A stretch of 64,000 nt of DNA, from contig NZ_CP034451.1 of assembly GCF_003952525.1 (NCBI RefSeq), forward strand, positions 2,356,001-2,420,000, read 5' to 3'. Of the stretch, positions 28,442-39,897 are shown in pieces. The stretch is from Mesorhizobium sp. M3A.F.Ca.ET.080.04.2.1. GTDB lineage: Bacteria; Pseudomonadota; Alphaproteobacteria; Rhizobiales; Rhizobiaceae. The first letter of the stretch is position 1. Each line of letters opens with the position of its first letter. The translations under genes were made by a program, and so were the position numbers. The notes beneath the pieces were generated by a model, which worked only from the letters and a program-made list of their open reading frames with translations, was not told the DNA's origin and did not search any database.

Positions 28442-29350
28442 GTGAACGAGCCCTTCAGTTTCGGTGCGCCGGAACGGCGTCTCTTTGCCGTGCAGTTCGG
28501 CTATGATGTACGGCCATCGTTCTGGCAGAATGTCCAATCGAACGCGCATCTGGTCATTGCGGCCGTCGGAACCGTAGCGCTGCTTGGCGTAGCCGGCGTG
28601 GCGCTGTGGCTGGCGTTGCCGGGCAGCGACAGGCAAGCCTTGGCGAGCGCTGCACAGGCTGTCCCGGCAGTTCCGGTCAAGACGACCAAGGTCGCTCCGG
28701 CGGCAGCGAATGTGGCAGTGACCGTAGCGGCCGCGCCGCAGGCCGCGCGCAAGGCCGACGCCGTTTCGCCCGCCAGCGTCTCCCGCGACGCCGACATACC
28801 GGCGCTGGCATCCAACAGTCCCCGCTGGACGGGCCCGAGCACCGAAACCGCCTCTGTCCCGGCCGAGACTGCGCCGGCCTCATCCGATCAGGCCGCCAAG
28901 CAGCCGCCCGAACCGAAAGAAGCCGCAGCCGCCTTTGCCGAAACCGATGCAAAAAGCGATGCTTCGAAGGCCCTGTCACAAGTGGCGGCGCCTGAGCCAG
29001 CGGACAACAAACCGGCGGACGATCAAGCGGCCGACGACCAGCCGGCGGCAGACGACACGGATAGCGCCCGCACCGCAGCCATCCCTCAATCAAAGCCGCA
29101 AGTCGCGGCGGCCGAAGCGGCAGCGAGCGAAAGCGAAGACCCGGCCACGCCTGATGCGAGCGCTGCCGAAAGTGGTCGCATCGTCAAGGCAGTCACCATG
29201 CGCACCGGTCCGAAAAAAGGCGCTGCCGCAATCGTCACGATACCCGCCAAGACCTCGGTGCAGGTGGTGAACTGCAAGAAGTGGTGCGAGATCGTTTACA
29301 ACGGCAAGCGCGGCTGGGTCTACAAGACCTACGTCAAGACCGGCGCCTGA
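28442..29350 (+). CDS. Membrane-anchored bacterial SH3-domain protein
   Basis: 302 residues starting with GTG at 28442, preceded by TTGGAGGTGGTC. The cytoplasmic N-terminus is about 35 residues, then one membrane segment (about 37-60, HLVIAAVGTVALLGVAGVAL). A long Ala/Pro/Asp-rich linker follows (65-235), then a C-terminal SH3-like domain (about 240-300) with VTMRTGPKKGAAAIVTIPA and GKRGWVYKTYVK. Such domains bind peptidoglycan or other envelope partners in the periplasm. It converges with the Mur-ligase gene 27 bp away. The spacer 28184-28441 contains no gene. Confidence 0.8.
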   Translation: MNEPFSFGAPERRLFAVQFGYDVRPSFWQNVQSNAHLVIAAVGTVALLGVAGVALWLALPGSDRQALASAAQAVPAVPVKTTKVAPAAANVAVTVAAAPQAARKADAVSPASVSRDADIPALASNSPRWTGPSTETASVPAETAPASSDQAAKQPPEPKEAAAAFAETDAKSDASKALSQVAAPEPADNKPADDQAADDQPAADDTDSARTAAIPQSKPQVAAAEAAASESEDPATPDASAAESGRIVKAVTMRTGPKKGAAAIVTIPAKTSVQVVNCKKWCEIVYNGKRGWVYKTYVKTGA

Positions 29351-29377
29351 TCTCGCCCGCACCAACGGGCTCAGCCC

Positions 29378-30673
29378 TCAGCCGCCAAAGAGCCTGCGGA
29401 ACCGTTGGCGGCGACGTTCGAGTCTGCGATTCCTGGTAAACTCGCGATGCTCTTCGAACGGCACTTCGAATAAACCGCAGTCCTGGCAGCCTTCCTTCTT
29501 GCCGCAGGCCGGGATCCAGCATTTGACGTCGTGCTTCCAGGCCAGCGCCACTCTTTCCAGATGAAGGTTCGGTGCGCTCTTGAGGAGTATGAGTTCGCCA
29601 GGCACGGCAGTTTTCTTGATGTGATCCGAGACGTCCTTCGGCGTGCGGAGCTCAACGAACCGGCCGCATTCCCGGTCAGCCTGCGGCGCCCGCGAGCGAT
29701 GCGCGTTGTCGCCGGTGTAGATGATCTCATCGGCGATCTCGCGCGCGGCCGTGTAGGCTTGCGCATATTTTCGGGTGGAACCCCCATAATCCGAGATCTG
29801 GCCAAGGACGATGCGCTTTCGTTGGACCGTCGCCTTGGCAATCATCTCGAGGGCAAGATTGATCGAATGCCAGGGCGCCTTGGCGGAGTCGACGATGAAT
29901 CTCGGCCCACCTTCGACCGACACGACCTCGCAGCGGTTCAGCAGCGGCTGAAACGTCGCCACCGCGGCCTGCACATTTTCCTTCGGCACGCCAAGCTCAA
30001 GCGCGGTGGCCACCGCCGCAGCAACCGGCAGCCAGAAATGTTCCGCCGGAAGGTGTGTCTTCAGCTCGAGCTTGCCGCTCCGCCAATGGATCGAAAGCGC
30101 CAGCCCGTCCGGGTAGGCTGCACCGACATCGCTCACGCGATAATCCGCAATTTCGGAAACACCGAAAGTGATGAAGCGGTGTCGAAGGCCCGAGGCCATG
30201 CCCATGACGTGCGGATCGTCGGCATTTAGGACGGCGAGCCCGCCAGGCTCCAGTGCGTCGATCAACGCGCGTTTTTCCCGCGCCACATTTTCCAAAGTCC
30301 TGAAGCTTGCGAAATGTTCGAGCCGCACCATGGTCACCACGGCCACATGCGGCTTCAGCATTTCCGCCATCGGCCTGATCGTGTCGACGCCATAGGCTCC
30401 GGCTTCGAAGACGACGTAATCGACTTTGCCAGCTCGCCCCATGCGCTTGTACAGCGTGGCGACCAGCGACTTCATCGTGTTGGCCAGAACCTGGGTGTGG
30501 ACCGTGCCGTGGCTGGCCAGAACCCGGCCAAGCAGGCTTGCCGATGTCGACTTGCCGGAACTGCCGGTGATGCCGATGAAGATCGCGCTGCTTCGCGCAC
30601 GCGCGCGGTTAGCTCGATAGACCCTGAAGCGTCGCGTCAGCGCTTCGCGAATCCTCCGCAATCCGGTGTTCAT
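29378..30673 (-). CDS. Mur ligase family protein with C-terminal cysteine cluster
   Basis: 431 residues. The ATP-binding loop GITGSSGKST is at 34-43. The central Mur domain contains VVTMVRLEHFASFRTLENVA and VLNADDPHVMGMA, and the C-terminal domain has FIVDSAKAPWHSINLALEMI. The order resembles MurF or CapB-like amide ligases, but it lacks the N-terminal MurF substrate domain. The tail carries C385, C390, C396 and C399 (CWIPACGKKEGCQDCG), a likely zinc site, followed by a basic end (RNRRLERRRQRFRRLF). It is not in a peptidoglycan cluster. The ATG at 30673 is chosen; a start at 30730 is possible. The substrate is unknown. Confidence 0.78.
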   Translation of the reverse strand: MNTGLRRIREALTRRFRVYRANRARARSSAIFIGITGSSGKSTSASLLGRVLASHGTVHTQVLANTMKSLVATLYKRMGRAGKVDYVVFEAGAYGVDTIRPMAEMLKPHVAVVTMVRLEHFASFRTLENVAREKRALIDALEPGGLAVLNADDPHVMGMASGLRHRFITFGVSEIADYRVSDVGAAYPDGLALSIHWRSGKLELKTHLPAEHFWLPVAAAVATALELGVPKENVQAAVATFQPLLNRCEVVSVEGGPRFIVDSAKAPWHSINLALEMIAKATVQRKRIVLGQISDYGGSTRKYAQAYTAAREIADEIIYTGDNAHRSRAPQADRECGRFVELRTPKDVSDHIKKTAVPGELILLKSAPNLHLERVALAWKHDVKCWIPACGKKEGCQDCGLFEVPFEEHREFTRNRRLERRRQRFRRLFGG

Positions 30674-30797
30674 CGCCCCGCCAATCCAAGAGCCTTCGCC
30701 GTTATGCCTCTCGCCGGTTCGTGAAGTCAAACGGGAGCGCTACAGCCCAGCCACCCGGGTCTCGGCGCAAATCCGGATGACGCGCACCAGGAATTGC

Positions 30798-31559
30798 TTA
30801 GATACAGCGCCCGCCGTCGACCTCCAGCGCCACGCCGGTGATGAAGGCGGCTTCGTCTGAGGCCAGCCAAAGGGCTGCATTGGCAATGTCGAGCGGCGTC
30901 GAGAGCCGGCCGAGCGGGATCGAGGCGCGGAACTTCTCGCGGATCTCGGGCGTGTCCGCGCCCATGAATTTCTCCAGCATGCCGGTTTCGCCAGCCACCG
31001 GGCACAAGCAGTTGACGCGGATGTTCTTCGGCGCGAGTTCGACCGCCATCGACTTGGTCGCGGTGATCGCCCATCCCTTGGAGGCGTTGTACCAGGTGAG
31101 GCCCGGCCTCGGGCGGATGCCTGCCGTCGAGGCCGTGGTCAGGATCACGCCACCGCCCTGACGTTCCATGATCGGCACGACGGCGCGCGCCGAATGGTAG
31201 ATCGCCTTCATATTGACGGTCGTGATCAGGTCGAAGGTTTCTTCGTCGACGCTCAGCATGTCGCCGTTGCGATGCGTATAGCCGGCATTGTTGACCATGA
31301 TGTCGATGCGGCCGAAGGCGCTCGTGGCGGCATAAACCATCTCGTCGAATTCCGAGCGAAGAGAGACATCCGTCTGGGTCCAGATGGCACTGTCGCCGAT
31401 TTGCTTTGCCACATGCTCGGCCCCCTTGGCATTGAGATCGGCGACGACGACCCGCGCGCCCTCTTCAGCGAAACGTTTCGCCATGCCTGCGCCGAATCCC
31501 GACGCCGCGCCGGTGACGATGGCGACCTTGTTTTCCAGACGCTTGGTTGTCCCGGTCAT
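30798..31559 (-). CDS. SDR-family oxidoreductase (classical)
   Basis: 253 residues with cofactor motif TGAASGFG (17-24), NNAG (90-93) and the catalytic YxxxK as Y157-K161 (YNASK) with S144 upstream. The C-terminal GVALEVDGGRCI is typical of FabG-like and glucose-1-dehydrogenase-like enzymes. D41 after beta-2 (VVVADLNAK) suggests preference for NAD. The substrate is unknown. The ATG at 31559 has GAGGTGAT upstream. It stands alone, divergent from zwf. Confidence 0.85.
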   Translation of the reverse strand: MTGTTKRLENKVAIVTGAASGFGAGMAKRFAEEGARVVVADLNAKGAEHVAKQIGDSAIWTQTDVSLRSEFDEMVYAATSAFGRIDIMVNNAGYTHRNGDMLSVDEETFDLITTVNMKAIYHSARAVVPIMERQGGGVILTTASTAGIRPRPGLTWYNASKGWAITATKSMAVELAPKNIRVNCLCPVAGETGMLEKFMGADTPEIREKFRASIPLGRLSTPLDIANAALWLASDEAAFITGVALEVDGGRCI

Positions 31560-31969
31560 TGAAGATCACCTCGCAAGTTGCATCGGAAGCATGCCCGGCG
31601 TCGGACGTCATGCGCCTGCCACTTCTGCCTCAAAGGCGCGTCGCGCGGAACGGATTCAGTCGACGTGCTCCAAGTCTCTGTTTCGGTACATGTCGTTCTC
31701 CAAAACCGCTGCGCATTTTTGGGCGGCATGCATTAGCTTTCGTCACATTCACGCTTTAGCTTGCAGCCGCGAGTGCTGCCGGAAGCAATCACTTGCCGAC
31801 AAGCCTTCCGGTTGCGCCAGTGTCAAGCGCCAGTATTGAGGAGACATGTCGACCGAACCGGTCTCAATGCGATCCGCCCCTGGATGTGACACCATGACAC
31901 TGGACGATTTAAATCGATTAGATTATATCCGGGCTCGCTAACGGCGACCGGCATCAAATTGGACTGACC
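31560..31969. promoter_or_regulatory. Control region upstream of zwf with palindromes
   Basis: About 410 bp without a gene. CCAGTGTCA (31817-31825) and TGACACTGG (31895-31903) form a widely spaced 9-bp inverted repeat. Immediately after it lies the perfect 12-bp palindrome CGATTTAAATCG (31905-31916), 54 bp upstream of the zwf start and close to an AT-rich stretch GATTAGATTATAT. These are candidate operators for an Entner-Doudoroff regulator such as an RpiR/HexR-type protein; none is encoded in the window. Confidence 0.45.
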
Positions 31970-33420
<1,451 letters not shown>

Positions 33421-33439
<19 letters not shown>

Positions 33440-34137
33440 ACCAGCCCGCCTACAGCTGGAACGGCTTTGGCGACCGCCAGCAGCTGGCGGCAGCCCTTGC
33501 CGGCCAAGTCGCTGCCCGGCTGACCAGCGCGATCGCGAAGCGCGGCACGGCGCTGCTCGCCGTTTCCGGCGGTACCACGCCGGCAAAGTTCTTCGCCGCG
33601 CTCTCCCTGATGCCGATCGCCTGGGACAATGTCACGGTAACGCTGATCGACGAGCGTTTCGTTCCTCCGTCTTCGCCGCGCTCGAATGCCCGACTGGTTG
33701 CGGCCAACCTGCTGCAAAACAAGGCTGCGGCAGCGCGTTTCGTACCGCTCTACCATGAGGCGGCAAGCATCGAGGAGGCGGCGGGATCGGATAGCGAGGC
33801 GCTGAATTCGCTGCCCTGGCCGCTCGACGTCGCCATTCTCGGCATGGGCGCCGACGGTCACACTGCATCGTTCTTTCCCGACGCCGACAATCTGTCAGCA
33901 TTGCTCGACCCCTCCGCACAGCGGATCGTGCTGCCGGTGCATGCGCAAAGCGCCGGCGAGCCACGGCTGACACTGACGATGGCCAGGATCATCGCCGCCG
34001 ACTTCCTCGCGCTCCACATCGAAGGCGAGGACAAGCGGACTGCCTTCGAGGGTGCAATGGGACCGGGCGCGGCGAAGCCCATTCGCAAGGTGCTCGAAGC
34101 CGCGCCGATACCGGTTGAGGTGTTCTGGGCACCCTGA
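33421..34137 (+). CDS. pgl: 6-phosphogluconolactonase
   Basis: 238 residues of the NagB/Pgl fold. Family signatures are LLAVSGGTTPAKFFAALSLM, VTLIDERFVPPSSPRSNARL and LGMGADGHTASFFPDADNL. It hydrolyses 6-phosphogluconolactone to 6-phosphogluconate. The ATG at 33421 lies inside the end of zwf (19-bp overlap), so translation is coupled. The edd gene follows after 63 bp. Confidence 0.95.
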
Positions 34138-34200
34138 TTTTACTGAAAAAGGCCCTGGCGAACAGGGGAGGACGTTCTCCGGGGCTCGAAAGGACAGACC

Positions 34201-36024
34201 ATGACAGCCAGACGCGACATCGAAGCCATCACGGACCGTATCCGCCAACGCTCGAAAGCCGGGCGCGAGGCTTATCTTGGCCGCATCGCGGAGGCATCCG
34301 GCCGCGCCGCCAACCGCGCGGTGCTGTCCTGCGGCAATCTCGCTCACGGCTTTGCCGTCTGCAGCCCCTCGGAGAAGATCGCGCTCGGCGGCGACCGCGT
34401 GCCGAACCTCGGCATCATCACCTCCTACAACGATATGCTGTCGGCGCATCAGCCGTTCGAGACATTCCCGGCGCTGATCAAGGAAGCGGCGCGCAAGGCC
34501 GGCGGCATCGCCCAGGTGGCCGGCGGCGTGCCGGCGATGTGCGACGGCGTCACCCAGGGGCAGCCGGGCATGGAGCTGTCGCTGTTCTCGCGCGACGTCA
34601 TTGCCATGGCGGCGGCGATCGGCCTGTCGCACAATATGTTCGACGCCGCGGTGTTCCTCGGCGTCTGCGACAAGATCGTGCCGGGCCTGGTGATCGCGGC
34701 ACTGACCTTCGGCCATCTGCCAGCGGTATTCATCCCGGCCGGGCCGATGACGTCGGGCCTGCCGAACGACGAGAAGGCCAAGGTCCGCCAGCTCTATGCC
34801 GAAGGCAAGGCAGGCCGCGCCGAACTGCTTGAGGCCGAATCGAAATCCTATCACGGGCCGGGCACCTGCACCTTCTACGGCACCGCCAACTCCAACCAGA
34901 TGCTGATGGAGATCATGGGCTTGCATACGCCCGGCGCCTCCTTCGTCAATCCGGGCACACCGCTGCGCGACGCGCTGACGAAGGAAGCAGCCAGGCGGGC
35001 TCTCGCCATCACCGCGCTCGGCAATGCCTACACGCCGGTCGGGCGCATGATCGACGAGCGCTCGATCGTCAACGGGGTGGTCGGCCTGCATGCCACGGGC
35101 GGCTCGACCAACCACACCATCCATCTGATCGCCATGGCCGCCGCAGCCGGTATCGCGCTGACCTGGCAGGACATTTCCGATCTGTCGGAAGCCGTGCCTC
35201 TGCTGGCGCGCGTCTATCCCAATGGGCTTGCGGATGTGAACCACTTCCATGCCGCTGGCGGGCTCGGCTTCCTGATCCGCGAGCTGCTCGACGAAGGCAT
35301 CCTGCATGAGGACGTGCAGACGGTCTGGGGCGAAGGCCTGCGGCCCTACGCAGTCGAGGCCAGGCTCGGCGCCGATGGCAGCGTGGTGCGCGAGGCGGCG
35401 CCGCCGAAAAGCGGCGACGAGAAGGTGCTGGCGCCGTTCAAGAAGGCGTTCCAGCCGACCGGCGGTCTAAAAGTGCTGTCGGGCAATCTCGGCCACGCGG
35501 TGATCAAGACCTCGGCCGTGAAGCCCGAGCGGCGGGTCATCGAGGCGCCGGCAAAGGTCTTTCACAGCCAGCAGGCGCTGAATGATGCCTTCAAGGCCGG
35601 CACGCTCACCGGCGACTTCATCGCCGTCATCCGCTTCCAGGGTCCGAAGGCCAACGGCATGCCGGAGCTGCACAAGCTGACCACCGTGCTCGGCATCCTG
35701 CAGGATCGCGGCCAGCGGGTCGCGCTGGTGACCGACGGGCGCATGTCGGGCGCCTCAGGCAAGGTGCCGGCGGCGATCCATGTGACGCCGGAAGCGGTCG
35801 AGGACGGGCCGATCGCTCGCATTCACGACGGCGACATCATTCGCCTCGACGCCGATGCCGGCACGCTCGAAGTGCTGGTGCCGGGCACGGAATTCGCGCT
35901 GCGCCGCACGGCGGACGCCGATCTCATCGGCAATGAGTTCGGCTTCGGCCGCGAATTGTTCGCCGGGTTCCGGCAACTGGTCGGCCGCGCCGACCACGGC
36001 GCCGCCGCCTTCGCAAACGGCTGA
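34201..36024 (+). CDS. edd: Phosphogluconate dehydratase (Entner-Doudoroff)
   Basis: 607 residues of the IlvD/Edd family. It contains the iron-sulfur cysteines in [30 protein letters not shown] and [16 protein letters not shown], and the C-terminal signature [20 protein letters not shown]. It converts 6-phosphogluconate to KDPG. The KDPG aldolase gene is not in the window. An AAAGGACAG ribosome-binding site precedes the ATG at 34201. A strong bidirectional terminator follows at 36040. Confidence 0.97.
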   Translation: MTARRDIEAITDRIRQRSKAGREAYLGRIAEASGRAANRAVLSCGNLAHGFAVCSPSEKIALGGDRVPNLGIITSYNDMLSAHQPFETFPALIKEAARKAGGIAQVAGGVPAMCDGVTQGQPGMELSLFSRDVIAMAAAIGLSHNMFDAAVFLGVCDKIVPGLVIAALTFGHLPAVFIPAGPMTSGLPNDEKAKVRQLYAEGKAGRAELLEAESKSYHGPGTCTFYGTANSNQMLMEIMGLHTPGASFVNPGTPLRDALTKEAARRALAITALGNAYTPVGRMIDERSIVNGVVGLHATGGSTNHTIHLIAMAAAAGIALTWQDISDLSEAVPLLARVYPNGLADVNHFHAAGGLGFLIRELLDEGILHEDVQTVWGEGLRPYAVEARLGADGSVVREAAPPKSGDEKVLAPFKKAFQPTGGLKVLSGNLGHAVIKTSAVKPERRVIEAPAKVFHSQQALNDAFKAGTLTGDFIAVIRFQGPKANGMPELHKLTTVLGILQDRGQRVALVTDGRMSGASGKVPAAIHVTPEAVEDGPIARIHDGDIIRLDADAGTLEVLVPGTEFALRRTADADLIGNEFGFGRELFAGFRQLVGRADHGAAAFANG

Positions 36025-36039
36025 AGGACGTCTTGTTAC

Positions 36040-36068
36040 AAAAAGGGCGGCTTGCGGCCGCCCTTTTT
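36040..36068. terminator. Bidirectional rho-independent terminator between edd and VWA gene
   Basis: AAAAAGGGCGGC (36040-36051), loop TTGCG, and GCCGCCCTTTTT (36057-36068) form a perfect 12-bp stem with A/T tracts on both sides. It lies 15 bp after the edd stop and 17 bp after the convergent VWA stop, so it can end both transcripts. Confidence 0.92.
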
Positions 36069-36085
36069 GGATCGCCACGTGCTCT

Positions 36086-37744
36086 CTATTGCACGGTCAG
36101 CTCGGCTCGCTCGCCGGCCTTGACCGTCACTGTGGCTTCCTTCGAGCTGTTGTCCGATTTTTCCGAGACGACCGTGTAGTCGCCCGCCGGTATCGCCGCC
36201 TGATACTTCTGGTCGTATGCATAGCCAAGCGACTTGCGATTGCCATTGATGTCCTTCTCCATCTCGAAGACCTCGATCTTCGAGGCCCCGGGCGCGGTGA
36301 TCGCAAGCACGCCTGCCTTCATGTCGGCATTCACATCCTGAAGTTCGCCGACCTTGACAGTAAACGGCTGCTCGACGACGGCGAGATCGACCGTCGCGAT
36401 CAACACGTAGTCGCCGGGCGGCAGATCGAACTTGCTGTCGGGGCCGTAGGCGTAGGTCACCTCTTCCCTGGTGCCATCGATCTTCTTTTTGGCCTTCAGG
36501 ACCTTGAAGCCAATGCCCGAAGCGTCCGCCTTGTCGCCGCCGGCAACATAGTAGGCATTGGCAACGACATGGCCGACGCCGGCGATCATGTCCTTTTCGA
36601 CGGTTTTGCCGGCGGCGACCGGGATCGTTTCGGTCACCTCGCCCTGCCCGATCTTGACCGTCACGTTCTCGTCGCCGGCCGGCAGCACGACCTTGGTGGT
36701 CCCATAGTAGGTCGCAGGATGGTCAGCGCCCGGATAGTCGATGACGACGGCGGCGCCATCGACAACGTCTGCTCCTTCGCTTGGCCGCGGATGAATGATG
36801 AGCGTTCCGGCATTCAAGATGAACAGAGGCTTATAGACCTGCGCCGCTTCGATCTTGACCTTCTGCTCGGATCTGGCCTCACCCTTGTGCGCCACGACGA
36901 TGTAGTCGCCCGGCTCCAGATTGCCCTTGTAGGCGCCGTACTCGGTGGCGACGGAATCGCCGCGCGCGCCATCGGAGGCGGCCTTGTAGATTTCCCAGGC
37001 GTTGCCGTCGGTGATCGGATCGCCGCCTTCGGCAAGCACCACTGTCGGCATGAAATTGAATTCGGGCTTGGCCGGCTCGGGCGCCGGGGCGGGGGCCGGC
37101 TCGGGCGCTGGCGCCGGGGCTGGCGCCGCCACAGTCTCGACCAGCGCCTCCTGCAGCGCCTTCTCGTCCGATGCCTGGATGTACTTGCCGCCAGTGTTTT
37201 CGGCGAGGCAGGCGATCTGCTTGCCTTCGTCGGCGGTGAGCCCGAAGCCGACCACGTCGGCGGTGAAGTCGACGCCGGCGGCCTCCAGTTCCTTGCCGAG
37301 CGCGCAAGGATCACCGCCGCAGGTCTCCAGCCCATCGGTGATGAGCACGACGGTCGCCTTCTCCTCGCTGTATTTCAGCGCTTGCGCAGCCTGCTTGACG
37401 GCAGCCGTGAGCGGCGTCTTGCCGAGGAATTTCATGCTGTCGGCGGCCGCCGAAATCGCGCTTGCGGAACCGGCCTGCGGCGGCACGATCAACTCGATGT
37501 CCTCGCAGCTGCCCTTCTGGCGATGGCCATAGGCCATGAATCCGATCTCGTCGTCACCCGGCACCGACTGCAGCACGGTGCGCAGCGATTCGCGCGCGAT
37601 CTCGAGCTTCGGCTTGCCGTCGATCTGGGCCCACATGGAGCCCGATGCGTCGAGAATGATGATGACCTTGCTGGCGGCAAAGCCAAACGTCGTCATCGAC
37701 AAAAGGAGGATCGCCGCAGCGATGCTCCGTGCCAGTCCCGCCAT
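36086..37744 (-). CDS. Secreted von Willebrand factor A domain protein
   Basis: 552 residues. The signal peptide is RSIAAAILLLSMTTFGFAA. The VWA domain at about 26-205 has an intact MIDAS (DASGS at 32-36; TDGLETCGG further on). Next is a Pro/Ala repeat linker (about 207-225), then several beta-rich repeated segments with the theme PAGDYxV/PPGDYVLIA/EPGDYIVVA, resembling carboxypeptidase-regulatory-like or PEGA-like modules. It is probably a periplasmic or surface adhesion/scaffold protein. The ATG at 37744 has CAGGAGAT upstream. There is no operon partner. Function is unknown. Confidence 0.82.
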   Translation of the reverse strand: MAGLARSIAAAILLLSMTTFGFAASKVIIILDASGSMWAQIDGKPKLEIARESLRTVLQSVPGDDEIGFMAYGHRQKGSCEDIELIVPPQAGSASAISAAADSMKFLGKTPLTAAVKQAAQALKYSEEKATVVLITDGLETCGGDPCALGKELEAAGVDFTADVVGFGLTADEGKQIACLAENTGGKYIQASDEKALQEALVETVAAPAPAPAPEPAPAPAPEPAKPEFNFMPTVVLAEGGDPITDGNAWEIYKAASDGARGDSVATEYGAYKGNLEPGDYIVVAHKGEARSEQKVKIEAAQVYKPLFILNAGTLIIHPRPSEGADVVDGAAVVIDYPGADHPATYYGTTKVVLPAGDENVTVKIGQGEVTETIPVAAGKTVEKDMIAGVGHVVANAYYVAGGDKADASGIGFKVLKAKKKIDGTREEVTYAYGPDSKFDLPPGDYVLIATVDLAVVEQPFTVKVGELQDVNADMKAGVLAITAPGASKIEVFEMEKDINGNRKSLGYAYDQKYQAAIPAGDYTVVSEKSDNSSKEATVTVKAGERAELTVQ

Positions 37745-37859
37745 GAAAATCTCCTGAGTGAACCCCCGTCCGCGTCCGGAAAGCTATTTGACGCAGAGTC
37801 AGGATACAAGCCTGCGGGTGGCGCTTCCTGTGCAGATACTCACTTGTTCAGCCCGAATA

Positions 37860-38822
37860 TCAATAGGTGGTGCGGCGCTCTTCGGACGGCGGGCGGCCGA
37901 ACTGCAGCCGGTAGCTCTGCGCGAAATAGGAGTGCGAGGTGAAGCCGGTGGCGATCGCGACATCGAGGATCGGCATGTTGGTCTGGCGCAGCAATTCGCG
38001 CGCCCGCTCGAGCCTGAGCCGCATGTAGTAGCGGCCCGGCGTCACGTTGAGGTGACGCAGGAACAGGCGTTCGACCTGGCGCACGGACAGCCCCGCCGAC
38101 TTGGCGAGCTGCACCGCCGAGAGCGGCTCGTCGAGATGATCGGCCATCAGCTCGACGATGCGCCGCAACTTTTCCGATTTGCCGGTGAGATCGCGCTCGG
38201 GACCGACGCGCTGGCGGTCGCCGGCGGAGCGGATGCGCTCGTGCTGGAACTGGTTGGCGACGCCGTTGGCGAGGTTCGAGCCGAAATCGCCGCGCACGAT
38301 CTCCAGCATCAGGTCGATCGAGGTGGTGCCGCCGGCGCAGGTGTAGCGCTTGCGGTCGATCTCGAAGACATTGCCGGTGCAGTTGATATCGGGGAAGCGC
38401 TCCATGAAGCCGGCGCGGTTCTCCCAGTGGATGGTGCAGCGATAGCCGTCGAGTTGGCCGGCCTCGGCGAGCAGGTAGGAACCGACCGACAGCGCGCCGA
38501 GCGCGTTGCCGCGCCGGCCCCAACTGCGCAGCGCCGCCAGCACCTTGCTCTTGCCGGGGAATTCGGTGGTGAGCCCGACCGAGACGAACAGGATGTCCAC
38601 CGGCGGCATGTCGGCGACGGAGTAGTCGATCTTCAGCGGCAGCCCGTTTGAGGCCATCACCGCATCGCCGTCCGCCGATATCGTCGTCCAGCCGTAGAAA
38701 TCGCGGCCGAGCAGACGGTTCGCCGAGCGGAAGCAGTCTATCGCCGCGGCAAGCGAGAACATCGAGAACTTGTCGACCAGCAGGAACCCGAACTGCCGGC
38801 CGCCCTGAACGGGATCGTTCAT
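37860..38822 (-). CDS. GlxA-type AraC-family regulator (DJ-1/PfpI domain + HTH)
   Basis: 320 residues from the ATG at 38822. The N-terminal DJ-1/PfpI-like domain is at about 10-185, beginning FGFLLVDKFSMFSLAAAIDC and ending CAGGTTSIDLML, and lacks clear amidase activity residues. The C-terminal double AraC helix-turn-helix is at about 215-315 (SAVQLAKSAGLSVRQVERLF; ATGFTSHSYFAQSYRLQFGR). Relatives (GbdR, CdhR, ArgR-type) sense quaternary amines or amino acids. A TTG start at 38855 is also in frame. The target is unknown; folD ends 49 bp upstream. Confidence 0.88.
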   Translation of the reverse strand: MNDPVQGGRQFGFLLVDKFSMFSLAAAIDCFRSANRLLGRDFYGWTTISADGDAVMASNGLPLKIDYSVADMPPVDILFVSVGLTTEFPGKSKVLAALRSWGRRGNALGALSVGSYLLAEAGQLDGYRCTIHWENRAGFMERFPDINCTGNVFEIDRKRYTCAGGTTSIDLMLEIVRGDFGSNLANGVANQFQHERIRSAGDRQRVGPERDLTGKSEKLRRIVELMADHLDEPLSAVQLAKSAGLSVRQVERLFLRHLNVTPGRYYMRLRLERARELLRQTNMPILDVAIATGFTSHSYFAQSYRLQFGRPPSEERRTTY

Positions 38823-38871
38823 GACCGGCCGTTCGAGAGGAACATGGTTCGGCAAGGACGCTGCTTTCTGA

Positions 38872-39771
38872 TCAGAAGGACGGTCGCTTCAATCCGGCGG
38901 CGAGGTAGGCGGAAGCTACAGTGTTGGCCATCAGCATGGCAATGGTCATCGGTCCGACGCCGCCGGGAACCGGCGTGATGGCGCCGGCTGCTTCCGCCGC
39001 CCCGGCATAGGCGACGTCGCCGACCAGCCGCGACTTGCCTTCGCCCTTCTCAGGTGCGGGAACGCGGTTGATGCCGACATCGATGACGGTGGCGCCGGGT
39101 TTTACCCAATCGCCCTTGACCATTTCCGGGCGGCCGACAGCGGCAACCAGGATGTCGGCGGTGCGGGCAAGCGCCGGCAGGTCCTTGGTGCGGCTGTGGG
39201 CGATGGTCACTGTGCAATTGGCGGCAAGCAGCAGGTTGGCCATCGGCTTGCCGACGATGTTGGAACGGCCGACCACGACCGCGTTGAGGCCGGAGAGATC
39301 CTTGCCGCGCACGCGCTCGATCAACAGCATCGACCCGGCCGGCGTGCAGGGCACGAAAGCCGTCTCGAGCTCGCCGGTGCCGAGCTTGCCGACATTGATG
39401 AAGTGGAAGCCGTCGACATCCTTTTCCGGCGCGATCGCCTGGATGACCTTGCCGGAATCGATATGACCCGGCAGCGGCAGTTGCACCAATATGCCGTGGA
39501 TGGTGGAGTCGGCGTTAAGATCGTCGATGATCTTCAGCAATTCGGCTTGGGTGGTCTCTGCCGGCAGCGTGTGCTGGAGCGAATGGAAGCCGCATTCCTT
39601 GGCGGTGCGCGATTTCGAGGCGACATAGACCTGGCTTGCTGGATCCTCGCCGACGATCACCACCGCCAGGCCGGGCTTGGTCGCGCCCCTGGCCGAAAGT
39701 TCCGAGGTCAGCGCCTTGACCTTGTTGACCACATCCTCAGCGACACTCTTTCCGTCGATTACTTCGGCCAT
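38872..39771 (-). CDS. folD: Bifunctional methylenetetrahydrofolate dehydrogenase/cyclohydrolase
   Basis: 299 residues. The FolD signatures are [17 protein letters not shown], which includes the catalytic Tyr-Lys region, [12 protein letters not shown], and the Rossmann segment [20 protein letters not shown] followed by [15 protein letters not shown]. It interconverts methylene-, methenyl- and formyl-tetrahydrofolate in one-carbon metabolism using NADP. It is transcribed toward the GlxA gene. Confidence 0.96.
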   Translation of the reverse strand: MAEVIDGKSVAEDVVNKVKALTSELSARGATKPGLAVVIVGEDPASQVYVASKSRTAKECGFHSLQHTLPAETTQAELLKIIDDLNADSTIHGILVQLPLPGHIDSGKVIQAIAPEKDVDGFHFINVGKLGTGELETAFVPCTPAGSMLLIERVRGKDLSGLNAVVVGRSNIVGKPMANLLLAANCTVTIAHSRTKDLPALARTADILVAAVGRPEMVKGDWVKPGATVIDVGINRVPAPEKGEGKSRLVGDVAYAGAAEAAGAITPVPGGVGPMTIAMLMANTVASAYLAAGLKRPSF

Positions 39772-39897
39772 GAACCACCTTCGATACCGTTCGTTTTGGG
39801 CGGCATTTTCACGAAAATTCGGCCGGGCAATCCCGCCAAAGCGCCGTCACATGCCGTAAACTCGAAACCGGCATGCTTTTATCCGCGACAAAGCGTT

